The notes below the pieces were generated by a model. The model ran no database searches and was not told the origin of the DNA. It saw nothing but the letters and a program-made list of their open reading frames with translations. A stretch of DNA of 64,000 nucleotides, from the NCBI GenBank assembly GCA_964636985.1, contig CAZWSX010000010.1:1-64000 (forward strand), read 5' to 3'. Positions within the stretch are counted from its first letter, which is position 1. Each line of letters opens with the position of its first letter. Shown here piece by piece: positions 1 to 6,908 of this stretch. This DNA is from CAZWSX01 sp964636985. Lineage in GTDB: Bacteria > Planctomycetota > Planctomycetia > Pirellulales > Pirellulaceae. Both the position numbers and the translations under genes were made by a program.

Positions 1-2
1 AT

Positions 3-434
3 GTCATTGGGAAGCTGGACGATGCACCACGCGTCAATCCAAGATCGCGACTACCTCAAAACTATGGAAAATGGATCAAGGGGACACGCGGCGATGGCTT
101 TTGGAAGTCCGACCTCCCGGAAGTCAATGCCATCACCAAAAACAAGCCGATAAAGTTCGTTAACGGACGCCCGGTATTCACGCCTTGGTCAAAGGGTAAG
201 ATCACATTCAAGCCCGGCGAACTTGATGGATCTCCAAAAGACTTCGACAAGGTCTATGAGCGCATCATGGAGAAAAAGGGATTGTCTAGTCCCAACGCAG
301 CAAAAACATACCTGAGTAATGCAAGACTGACTCCTCATCATCTAAATAGCACGACCATCGAGTTGATTCCAATGGACTTACATAGCAATGTGCCACACAT
401 CGGATCAGCGTCTGATCTCAGGGGAGGGTACTGA
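3..434 (+). CDS. C-terminal part of a polymorphic toxin, HNH/Endo VII-type nuclease domain (5' end outside window)
   Basis: The reading frame is open from the left edge to a TGA at 432-434, so only the C-terminus (143 residues) is present. The tail carries a motif LTPHHL followed by IELIPMDLHSNVPH and a final glycine-rich end. That order (LxxHH, then hydrophobic-P-x-x-LH, then H) is typical of the LHH/WHH group of HNH/Endo VII toxin domains at the C-termini of secreted polymorphic toxins. The histidines would coordinate the metal and activate water for DNA or RNA cleavage. The stop lies 2 bases before the ATG of a SUKH immunity gene, which supports the toxin assignment. The delivery domain and any repeats lie outside the window, so the secretion route is unknown. 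The family call is from motif reading only. Confidence 0.75.
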   Translation, partial: VIGKLDDAPRVNPRSRLPQNYGKWIKGTRGDGFWKSDLPEVNAITKNKPIKFVNGRPVFTPWSKGKITFKPGELDGSPKDFDKVYERIMEKKGLSSPNAAKTYLSNARLTPHHLNSTTIELIPMDLHSNVPHIGSASDLRGGY

Positions 435-436
435 AG

Positions 437-949
437 ATGACCGACGCCAAGTTTGAATTGCTGGGGGCTCGCTTGTTTGAAGAAAGGGCGAAGGATTTGA
501 CCTCATCCCTAAAAGCGGTGGAAAGGTTGTTCCCGCTTACCGAGCGTCATCGACAGGTGTTGCTCGAATTTGGTGGACCAATTTACTTCGAAAAAGGCGC
601 GCTTTTTAGTTCGGTTGAATTCAACCCGCTGGCTGCGAAAGATGACGGATGTAACGATCTAACCATGCTGCTCGGTCTAGGTGAAGGAGACTTCAGTATC
701 TTGGACAATGCCAGGCGCACAGAAGGAGAGCTACCGCCTTCATTCGTGCCAATAGCGGAATCGTCCGGGGGAAACTTAGTGTGCGTGGACAAGCATGGCA
801 TTGTCTACTTCTGGGATCACGAAAGTATGCGAGACGAAGGGTATTGGAAGGTTGCCGAGACCGTCAATGACTTCTTCGACCGACTCAAGCCCTACGACCG
901 TCCGCCAGCGGACACCTCGGGCATTATCGACTCGTGGTTCGATTTCTAG
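437..949 (+). CDS. SMI1/KNR4 (SUKH) superfamily immunity protein
   Basis: This 170-residue cytoplasmic protein has the SUKH fold signature. An N-terminal helical part leads into LLEFGGPIYFEKGALF, followed by an acidic loop, then PIAESSGGNLVCVDKHG and IVYFWDHES. The G(G)N-x-C/L-x-hydrophobic pattern before the W is characteristic of the family. SUKH proteins neutralise many unrelated nuclease toxins by direct binding. The ATG is 2 bases after the stop of the upstream nuclease, so translation is probably coupled. The length is normal for a single-domain SUKH protein. Together they form an effector-immunity pair; the exact partner relation is inferred from adjacency. Confidence 0.85.
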   Translation: MTDAKFELLGARLFEERAKDLTSSLKAVERLFPLTERHRQVLLEFGGPIYFEKGALFSSVEFNPLAAKDDGCNDLTMLLGLGEGDFSILDNARRTEGELPPSFVPIAESSGGNLVCVDKHGIVYFWDHESMRDEGYWKVAETVNDFFDRLKPYDRPPADTSGIIDSWFDF

Positions 950-1094
950 CACATGACTTTCCGATTCCCAACGGCGTTCGTTTGGTAATCCGCATAAGGT
1001 GGCCTGCTTGCAGTCGTTCTCGCCCAGTTTGCTCGATGCCTATCGACTTGTTGGTCCGACTCGCGTTGCCGACAACGAATTCCCCCGCCAAACG

Positions 1095-1123
1095 TTGACA
1101 CATTATTTCAGTCTGACTAAATT
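1095..1123 (+). promoter_or_regulatory. Sigma70-like promoter of the PadR gene, apparently leaderless
   Basis: TTGACA (1095-1100) and TAAATT (1118-1123) are separated by 17 bases. The ATG of the PadR gene begins at 1130, only 7 bases after the -10 box, which is where transcription would be expected to start. There is no Shine-Dalgarno sequence. This is a sequence-based prediction of a leaderless transcript. Confidence 0.6.
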
Positions 1124-1129
1124 AAAGCC

Positions 1130-1492
1130 ATGGACGACATCGACGGCGATCAACTCCGCGGGCATCTAAGCACTTTGGTCCTGGCCGCACTCGAGACAGG
1201 CGAGGCTCATGGACTTGAGATCATTCATCGCCTCGAATCGCGCGGCTCGGGCGTCTTGAAACTCCGCGAAGGTTCTCTCTACCCGGCCCTCTATCGGCTC
1301 GAGGAACAGAGCCTGGTGACGTCGAGCGTCGCCCCCCAACCCAAAGGGGCCCGCGGCGCACCAAGGCGGGTCTACCGGCTCACCCGCAAAGGTCGTGGCG
1401 CGCTGACCACGGGGCGCCGCCAGTGGCAGAAGTTTGTCGAAGTCGTAAGCACCTTGCTTGAACCGCCTCTGGGAGACCTCGCATGCGAATGA
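1130..1492 (+). CDS. PadR-family transcriptional regulator
   Basis: The 120-residue protein is a winged-helix PadR repressor. Visible family motifs are LVLAALETGEAHGLEI (helix 1-2), REGSLYPALYRLEEQSLV (recognition helix and turn) and GAPRRVYRLTRKGRGAL (wing). It has the short C-terminal helix of subfamily-2 PadR proteins. It overlaps the next gene by 10 bases, and PadR genes are frequently coupled to a membrane protein with an HAAS/permease-prefix domain, as here. It probably represses its own operon. The ligand is unknown. The start is set by the consensus promoter that ends 7 bases upstream. Confidence 0.92.
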   Translation: MDDIDGDQLRGHLSTLVLAALETGEAHGLEIIHRLESRGSGVLKLREGSLYPALYRLEEQSLVTSSVAPQPKGARGAPRRVYRLTRKGRGALTTGRRQWQKFVEVVSTLLEPPLGDLACE

Positions 1493-2388
1493 CCTTGATG
1501 CCTAACTTGTGGACTCACGCCACGCCTACGGACGACGATCGTCCGCTGGCAATTGCCGTCGAGCAGGTGGTTCGACCACTGCCGCTCTCTCCCGCGCGCA
1601 AGGCCCGGATTCGCGACGATTTGTTTTCGCACCTCAAGTCGATTCACGACGAGGAATCGACAAAAGGGGGAACCAGCGAAGAGATTGTCGCCAGAAGCCT
1701 CAGTCGCTTTGGCGACCCCGCTGAAATCGCGACGGAGCTGCGGGGCGATACCACTTGGGGTCAGGCCGTTGGATGGCGATTGTCGCGGATATTCGACTTT
1801 CGGGTGAGCGAGTCGGCCGAGAAGTTTGCCTTTCGATTTTTTATCTACCTCGCATTGATGATGGCCGCGGTTTTGCTGATCGCTTGTCCGACCAAATGGT
1901 TGTTGGACCGAGAGTTTCGACCGGACGAGATTGCGGCCGTGGCCATCACGCTGGGTTTGGTCGCCGTCTTTGTCGCGGCAATGATCTACTTCGGCATCAA
2001 GTTCGCCGACACCGCTCTCAACCAGTTGCATCGGCAGACGCTGGAGTTATTCCGCCTGGTCGCTCCGGTCCGCATTACGCTGGCGTTCCGCGAAGGCTCC
2101 GACCTCACCTTGGCGGCTCTTAAGCTCTCAGTCGATTGCTCTCCGCGTGTGGCGATGGCGATTTGGTTGCTGCTGCTGGCCGCGGTTTATCCCGCGATGT
2201 ACTTCGCGGCCTGCTATCTCTACCACGAGTCGTATTTGCTGACCCACCCCAATTGGGCGTTGCTGGTGCCAGCAGCGGTGGGAACCACGCTCGTCGGGCT
2301 GGCGGCGGGGTTTGGATTTGTGGCCGACCGCAGCTATCGCCAACATTGGGAATCTCTCCCGATTTTCTCCAAGGAAATAGTCGCCTAA
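1483..2388 (+). CDS. Integral membrane protein with N-terminal HAAS-type (permease prefix) domain
   Basis: About 100 soluble N-terminal residues contain LSPARKARIRDDLFSHLKSIHDEE and ARSLSRFGDPAEIATEL. This is the helical HAAS/DUF1700-like pattern found in proteins encoded with PadR regulators. The remainder has about four hydrophobic segments (near residues 120-140, 155-175, 225-245 and 260-285). The start at 1483 lies inside the end of the PadR gene; an ATG at 1498 (MPNLW) is an equally plausible start. The HAAS domain is thought to sense or relay envelope state, but no specific substrate can be named. Confidence 0.75.
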   Translation: MRMTLMPNLWTHATPTDDDRPLAIAVEQVVRPLPLSPARKARIRDDLFSHLKSIHDEESTKGGTSEEIVARSLSRFGDPAEIATELRGDTTWGQAVGWRLSRIFDFRVSESAEKFAFRFFIYLALMMAAVLLIACPTKWLLDREFRPDEIAAVAITLGLVAVFVAAMIYFGIKFADTALNQLHRQTLELFRLVAPVRITLAFREGSDLTLAALKLSVDCSPRVAMAIWLLLLAAVYPAMYFAACYLYHESYLLTHPNWALLVPAAVGTTLVGLAAGFGFVADRSYRQHWESLPIFSKEIVA

Positions 2389-2436
2389 GCGATAACTACC
2401 TGGAGCAGCCCATCCGCCGTGCGCTGATTTTCTAGA

Positions 2437-2465
2437 TTGACCCGGCGGCGAGGCCACTCCACAAT
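2437..2465 (+). promoter_or_regulatory. Possible promoter of the first DUF1501 gene
   Basis: TTGACC (2437-2442) and CACAAT (2460-2465) are 17 bases apart in the 139-base gap before the DUF1501 start. The -35 box is near consensus and the -10 matches 4 of 6 bases. Nothing else in the gap resembles a regulatory site. Confidence 0.35.
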
Positions 2466-2527
2466 ACGAAATTAGACGCGTCGTCTTGGCTCAACCAATT
2501 CTTGGTCGCCTCATCGGAGGGCACCCT

Positions 2528-3865
2528 ATGGGTTCCGTGAATTTGCGTTCATTCGAACTTCAACGGCGTCACTTTCTGCAAGCAGCCTCGTTGGGCTTGC
2601 TCGGCGTGACTCAATCGCCGTGGTTCAGCGCGATTGCCCAGGCGGCGGAAGAACAAAAGCGGGGCCGGCAATGCATTCTGCTGTGGATGGCCGGCGGCCC
2701 TTCGCAGATGGATACGTTCGACCTCAAGCCCGGTCATGCCAATGGCGGCGAGTTCAAGGAAATCCAAACGCCGATTCCAGGGTTGAACATTAGCGAGCAC
2801 CTCCCCAAGCTCGCAGCACAGGCCAAACATCTGGCGATTGTCCGCTCGCTCAGCACTCGCGAAGGGGATCACGGCCGCGGCACTTATTTGATGCGAACGG
2901 GCCATGTGCCCGGCGGCGGCGGCGTCGACTATCCAAGCGTCGGCGCATCGCTCGGAAAAGAACTTGGCCAACGCGAAGACGTCCCCAACAACGTGGCGAT
3001 CGCTCCCTATCGCGTCTTCAACCAGCAGGCATTCGGCAGCGGCTTTTTGGGGCCGAAGTACTCAGCCATGACGGTGGGAGCCTCGGACGCGCTCAATCCG
3101 CAAGCAAATCAAAACGAAACGTACGCCCAGCTCAAGGTCGACGATTTGCTTCCGCCGTCCGGCGTTGATGCCGAACACCAAAAGATGCGGCTGACGATGT
3201 GGCGAATGATGCAAAAGCGATTTCTCGCCCAGCATCCGGGTGCTACTCCGTTGGCGCAGAACATGGTCTACGAGCGGGCGCTGAAGGTGATGGAAGGAGA
3301 TATTGCCAAAGCCTTCGATCTGACCGAGGAACCAACTGGCGTGCGCGAAGCCTATGGCCGCGGGCGTTTCGGCCAAGGCTGCTTAATGGCCCGGCGGTTG
3401 ATCGAGCGCGGGTCGGCGTTCGTCGAAGTGAGCATGGGGAACGGCATTGGCTGGGACACTCACCAAGACAACTTCAACGGCGTGAAAAAACTGTCGGAGG
3501 AACTGGATGCCGGTTGGGCGACTCTGCTGGCCGAGTTGGAAGAACGCGGGTTGCTCGAGACCACCACGATCATCTGGATGGGCGAATTCGGCCGCACGCC
3601 GAAGATCAACGGGCAAACCGGCCGCGATCACCACCCCGCCGCCTGGACTTGCGTCTTCGCCGGTGGCGGCATCAAGGGTGGCCAGGCCTACGGCAAAACG
3701 AGTGAAGACGGGATGACCGTCGAAGATGGCAAGGTGAACGAGGCCGACGTGCTGGCCACGCTCTGCAAGGCGGTGGGCCTCGATCCCGCGCACGAAAACA
3801 TCAACGGCGAAGGGCGGCCCATCAAGCTGGCCGACGGCAAGCCGATCGAAGGCGTATTGGCCTAA
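2528..3865 (+). CDS. DUF1501 (sulfatase/alkaline phosphatase-like fold) exported protein
   Basis: The start chosen is the ATG at 2528 because GGAGG sits 7 bases upstream; an alternative upstream start would add 14 residues. The leader has QRRHFLQAASLGLLG, a twin-arginine-like motif, so export in folded form is likely. Downstream, ILLWMAGGPSQMDTFDLKP, FVEVSMGNGIGWDTHQDN and IIWMGEFGRTPKINGQTGRDHHP are hallmark DUF1501 motifs. They place metal-binding D, H and T residues as in the alkaline-phosphatase/arylsulfatase superfamily. The enzymatic substrate is not known. DUF1501 genes are strongly amplified in planctomycetes and usually sit beside DUF1549/DUF1553 cytochromes, which are absent here. 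Confidence 0.92.
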   Translation: MGSVNLRSFELQRRHFLQAASLGLLGVTQSPWFSAIAQAAEEQKRGRQCILLWMAGGPSQMDTFDLKPGHANGGEFKEIQTPIPGLNISEHLPKLAAQAKHLAIVRSLSTREGDHGRGTYLMRTGHVPGGGGVDYPSVGASLGKELGQREDVPNNVAIAPYRVFNQQAFGSGFLGPKYSAMTVGASDALNPQANQNETYAQLKVDDLLPPSGVDAEHQKMRLTMWRMMQKRFLAQHPGATPLAQNMVYERALKVMEGDIAKAFDLTEEPTGVREAYGRGRFGQGCLMARRLIERGSAFVEVSMGNGIGWDTHQDNFNGVKKLSEELDAGWATLLAELEERGLLETTTIIWMGEFGRTPKINGQTGRDHHPAAWTCVFAGGGIKGGQAYGKTSEDGMTVEDGKVNEADVLATLCKAVGLDPAHENINGEGRPIKLADGKPIEGVLA

Positions 3866-3892
3866 TAAAAGTTGACGCTGCCTCTGATAGCG

Positions 3893-3920
3893 ATTAGGTT
3901 TTCACTCTCGTGAACCTAAT
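3893..3920 (+). terminator. Hairpin after the DUF1501 gene
   Basis: ATTAGGTT and CAC (separated by a TT bulge) pair with GTG and AACCTAAT around a TCTC loop, giving 11 base pairs with one bulge. It lies 28 bases after the DUF1501 stop and ends 17 bases before the next ATG. No long T run follows, so it may attenuate or protect the 3' end and not terminate strictly. Confidence 0.45.
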
Positions 3921-3937
3921 ACACAAGGGGCAGGGTC

Positions 3938-4312
3938 ATGGTCAGTAGCCAACCGAGTACGCCATCGGACGAGGACGAGCCAAGCGTTTTCCTGCCGCAA
4001 AAGTGGTGGGAGTGGGTGGTCGTCCTCATTGCCACCGCAATCTGGTGGCTTCTCCTGTTTGGGGTCGTTCCAGTTCCGGAATCGATTCCGATTGTGATTC
4101 CCATCCGCGGCTTGGCGCGCGCCGGCGGTGCCGCGATATTTGTCTTGTTCGCGTTGCTATTGGGGCCGCCCGTGCTGGTCATGATGGCAACCCGCGGCGT
4201 CGGCTGGATGATCCAACAACGCGCCGAAGCCGCTGAAAAGGCCGAACGCCAGGCGAAATCGGCAGCGAAAGCAAAACGCTCTGGTGGCACAGGCGTGAAG
4301 TTCGGCAAGTAG
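3938..4312 (+). CDS. Small membrane protein of unknown function, two transmembrane helices
   Basis: The 124-residue protein has an acidic N-terminus, a first hydrophobic helix around residues 27-46 (WWEWVVVLIATAIWWLLLF), a second around 62-85, and a basic Ala/Lys-rich cytoplasmic tail (EAAEKAERQAKSAAKAKR) that may form a short coiled coil. An SD-like GGGG/AGGG lies before the ATG. It ends 9 bases before the end of the convergent NPYESP gene array. No family is recognised. Confidence 0.6.
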   Translation: MVSSQPSTPSDEDEPSVFLPQKWWEWVVVLIATAIWWLLLFGVVPVPESIPIVIPIRGLARAGGAAIFVLFALLLGPPVLVMMATRGVGWMIQQRAEAAEKAERQAKSAAKAKRSGGTGVKFGK

Positions 4313-4321
4313 TTCGCTCGC

Positions 4322-4540
4322 CTACGACAGAATACCGACAGCAACTTTGTCCGATTCGATCGCCTTGGCTGAGTAAACAGTCGGCCAGAGCATTTTCGTC
4401 AACCAAACGATGACGAGCACCACGATTGCGATCTCGAAGATCGGCCAAACAACAGAGGTCGCAGCATCGCTAGCGCCATCCTTATCACTCGGCTGATCCG
4501 TCTCCGGCTTAGATGGCGGCGATTCATATGGATTGGTCAA
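4322..4540 (-). CDS. NPYESP-type small membrane protein, fourth copy of a tandem array
   Basis: The 72-residue protein starts MTNPYESPPSKPE and has a single hydrophobic helix (residues 32-50). The start codon is TTG at 4540, which lies inside the last codons of the preceding copy, a 17-base overlap. The C-terminal part diverges from the other copies and lacks their final xIDxSx end. The N-terminal NPYESP motif recurs in small planctomycete membrane proteins as I know them, without assigned function. Translation is probably coupled to the upstream copy. Confidence 0.55.
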   Translation of the reverse strand: MTNPYESPPSKPETDQPSDKDGASDAATSVVWPIFEIAIVVLVIVWLTKMLWPTVYSAKAIESDKVAVGILS

Positions 4541-4787
4541 TTGCTGATTTCCCGCGAAGGAGTTCTGGCCGGTCTAGCTTCGACCGAGTCTTGACAGCCA
4601 TGGTGGGCCTTTCGTGATCAGTCCGTTTGGAATGCTGAACGGCCGGAAGTAGCAAGCCAATGATCACGAGTACCACAATCACAATGATGCCGATCGTCAA
4701 CCACGTAGAGAACGCGACAGAATCTGGCGATTTGTTCGGAGGCTTCGCCTCTGGCTTGGATTGAGGCGATTCATACGGATTCGTCAA
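4524..4787 (-). CDS. NPYESP-type small membrane protein, third copy
   Basis: The 87-residue protein begins MTNPYESPQSKPE, has a helix at about residues 31-49 and then LLLPAVQHSKR. It ends with a basic tail, LLRGKSAIDQSI. LLPAVQ after a helix also occurs in the N-terminus of planctomycete DUF1559 pilin-like proteins, though the rest does not match them. It starts with TTG at 4787, inside the end of copy two (17-base overlap), and its own last codons contain the start of copy four. The same overlap geometry twice indicates tandem duplication. Confidence 0.6.
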   Translation of the reverse strand: MTNPYESPQSKPEAKPPNKSPDSVAFSTWLTIGIIVIVVLVIIGLLLPAVQHSKRTDHERPTMAVKTRSKLDRPELLRGKSAIDQSI

Positions 4788-5046
4788 TCGTCGGCGTCCC
4801 GCGAAAAAGGTTCCTACTCGTCCAACCAGACCACCTCTCCAGAGCCCTTACCTGTTGGCCCGAATCAGGCCATCTGGCAGCTTGAACAGCCGGAAGCATG
4901 GCGGCGATTAGCATACCCGCCACGATCACGATAGCGATGAGCGCCACAGTCAGAGTTAGCCACACCGGAAACGTCACATGGTCTGGCGTTTCACTGGAGG
5001 GCTCCTTCTCCGGCTTGGAGAGCGGTCGCCCGTAAGCGTTGGTCAT
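4771..5046 (-). CDS. NPYESP-type small membrane protein, second copy
   Basis: The start is taken at the ATG at 5046 (MTNAYGRPLSKPEKE), since this aligns with the other copies; a longer open frame exists upstream but would overlap copy one. A single helix covers about residues 28-50 (VWLTLTVALIAIVIVAGML), followed by AAMLPAVQAAR and a tail ending LFRGTPTIDESV, clearly related to the tail of copy three. It follows copy one by 13 bases. The topology predicts a short cytoplasmic N-terminus or a small envelope anchor; the function is unknown. Confidence 0.6.
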   Translation of the reverse strand: MTNAYGRPLSKPEKEPSSETPDHVTFPVWLTLTVALIAIVIVAGMLIAAMLPAVQAARWPDSGQQVRALERWSGWTSRNLFRGTPTIDESV

Positions 5047-5059
5047 GGCTTGTTGCTCG

Positions 5060-5560
5060 CTAGGGGATGTCAACCACGATCGTTCGCTGTTTGCGTCCGT
5101 CGGGGACGGCAAAAACCTTGCGATGTGTTTCGCCATCGTCGGTTTCGCAGTGAACGACGAGCCAGTTGGCAGCCTGTGAACGTGTGTCACGATACCAAAC
5201 AGAGTTACGACCGCTCACCAGAACATGGAATGCAAACTCGTTTTTTCCAACTTGCTTTCCCTGTGAGAATTCTCCCGGTAAGTACTCGGGCTCTTCCATT
5301 ATTGCCGCCACCTCCTCGCGCGAATGGCGCAAGCAAAAGTGTGGAGCCTTTTTTAGGGGCGTCGTTGGCTGAACAATCACCGTGAGTGTGAACCCGCCAA
5401 CCCAACACTCGTCTTGAAGAAGTTGAGGAAACAGCGCCACCAGAACAACGCTCGCCAAAGATACCACCAGCCATGTAACTGGAGATTTCACGAGCTTCGA
5501 AAATGCGTTGGCGCTTTCGCTCGCCGGCTTGGCTTTTGGCGGTTCGTACGGATTGGCCAT
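5060..5560 (-). CDS. NPYEPP-type membrane protein with extracytoplasmic domain, first copy
   Basis: The 166-residue protein starts MANPYEPPKAKP and has one hydrophobic helix (residues 28-46). Unlike the other three copies it continues into a soluble domain of about 110 residues with beta-rich pattern (WVGGFTLTVIVQPTT, FAFHVLVSGRNSVWYRD, ANWLVVHCETDDG). The SP/KP-rich N-terminus is the shared element. It lies 30 bases downstream of the propeller gene on the same strand and heads the array, so the four genes probably form one transcript. No known domain is recognised in the C-terminal part. Confidence 0.6.
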   Translation of the reverse strand: MANPYEPPKAKPASESANAFSKLVKSPVTWLVVSLASVVLVALFPQLLQDECWVGGFTLTVIVQPTTPLKKAPHFCLRHSREEVAAIMEEPEYLPGEFSQGKQVGKNEFAFHVLVSGRNSVWYRDTRSQAANWLVVHCETDDGETHRKVFAVPDGRKQRTIVVDIP

Positions 5561-5590
5561 GACCGATTGCCTTGAAAACGGAGCAGCCGT

Positions 5591-6874
5591 TTACACCGCC
5601 TCAATCCGATAAAGTGTCGTCTGGGTTCGCATGATCAGCGATTTACCGGCGACCGCAGGCGAAGCCATGCAACCGCCGCCGAAGACGGTGTTTTGTGCAA
5701 TCTTTTTGAATTTCGGAGCGGCCGCCACGACGGTGGTCCGCCCTTCTCGATCGAACAGGTAGAGCTTCCCACCGGCAATCAGCGGCGTGGCAGAAAAGTT
5801 TCCGCCGATCCGCTGCGTCCAGTGGACCTTGCCGGTCGCCAGGTCAAGGCAACTGCACACGCCGCCGTTGTCGCTGATGAGAAAGACCAGGTTGTTGTGA
5901 ATCACCGGCGACGGCATGTTAGGGCAATTGCTGGTGTGCCGCCAAATGATTTCGGTTTTGGCCTCCGCGGCGGCACCCGACAGCTTCACACCCCACACCT
6001 GCGGCTTCATGTAACCGGTGGCAACCACCAAAATGTCGTCGCGCACCTGCGGCACGCAGCAAGTGGAGAAGCCGCTCGGGTGCTCCACCTTCCACCATTC
6101 TTCGCCGGTGGCCGGATCGTAGGCGTAGATCGCGTGAGCGCCTTGGCTTAACAACGTTGCCCGACCGCCGATCTCGACAATCGCCGGCGTCGCGAACGCC
6201 TTTCTCATGTCGGCATCGTAAACCGACAAATCCACGGATCGATTCGTCTTCCAAGCGGTCTCGCCCGAATCGGCATCGAGGGCCGTCACAAACTGCACGT
6301 CGAGTCCATCGCATGGAATGATCAGGCGATTTTCCCAGAGCACCGGCGAACTGCCGGGGCCTTCGCCGTGATCCACCGGAATGTCGTTGCGTTTCCATAA
6401 AACGTTGCCGGTGTTCGTCTCGATGCAAGCCGTCCCGTAACGACCAAAGTGGACGTAGAGACGCCCCTTGCCGACGTCGAGGATCGGCGATGGCGACGCA
6501 TACGAGTTCAACTTGTTGATCGGATGGACTTTCGTCTTGGCGAACAAGTCAACGCGACGCACTTGTCGGCCGGTCGCGAGGTCGAACGCCAAGACAATGA
6601 AGACGCCGCCGTCGTCGGGGGCCGTGGTCACCCAGACAAGTCCTTCGCCGACCACTGGAGACGACCACCCTTTGCCGACCACCGGCGATTTCCAGACCAC
6701 GTTGTTGACATCGGTCCATTCAGTGGGCAACGCGACGTCGACATCGTTTGTCCCGCTTGGCCCGAGCATGTGCGGCCACACGGCGCTATTCAAGCCTTCG
6801 GCGAAGGCATGCTTCGCGGAGAGCGCCGCTAGTGCCGAAGCTGCGATCCAATGCCGGCGAGAGAGAAAGGTCAC
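5591..6874 (-). CDS. Exported PQQ-like beta-propeller repeat protein
   Basis: The GTG at 6874 is preferred: AGGGG lies 9 bases upstream, and the leader then reads SRRHWIAASALAALSAKHAFA, a typical signal sequence. The longer frame up to 7054 would run into the glycerate kinase gene. Blades are visible as repeated W/V-strand motifs such as WKSPVVGKGWSSPVV, AFDLATGRQVRRVDLFAKT, LYVHFGRYGTACIETNTGNVLW, IYAYDPATGEEWW and CLDLATGKVHW. These xxDxxTGxxxW motifs define BamB/PQQ-type propellers. Quinone-binding residues cannot be confirmed, so catalysis is uncertain; a scaffold role is equally possible. Confidence 0.85.
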   Translation of the reverse strand: MTFLSRRHWIAASALAALSAKHAFAEGLNSAVWPHMLGPSGTNDVDVALPTEWTDVNNVVWKSPVVGKGWSSPVVGEGLVWVTTAPDDGGVFIVLAFDLATGRQVRRVDLFAKTKVHPINKLNSYASPSPILDVGKGRLYVHFGRYGTACIETNTGNVLWKRNDIPVDHGEGPGSSPVLWENRLIIPCDGLDVQFVTALDADSGETAWKTNRSVDLSVYDADMRKAFATPAIVEIGGRATLLSQGAHAIYAYDPATGEEWWKVEHPSGFSTCCVPQVRDDILVVATGYMKPQVWGVKLSGAAAEAKTEIIWRHTSNCPNMPSPVIHNNLVFLISDNGGVCSCLDLATGKVHWTQRIGGNFSATPLIAGGKLYLFDREGRTTVVAAAPKFKKIAQNTVFGGGCMASPAVAGKSLIMRTQTTLYRIEAV

Positions 6875-6908
6875 TGCGGTGCGCCCCTGTTGATCGGGAT
6901 AAGTTGCC

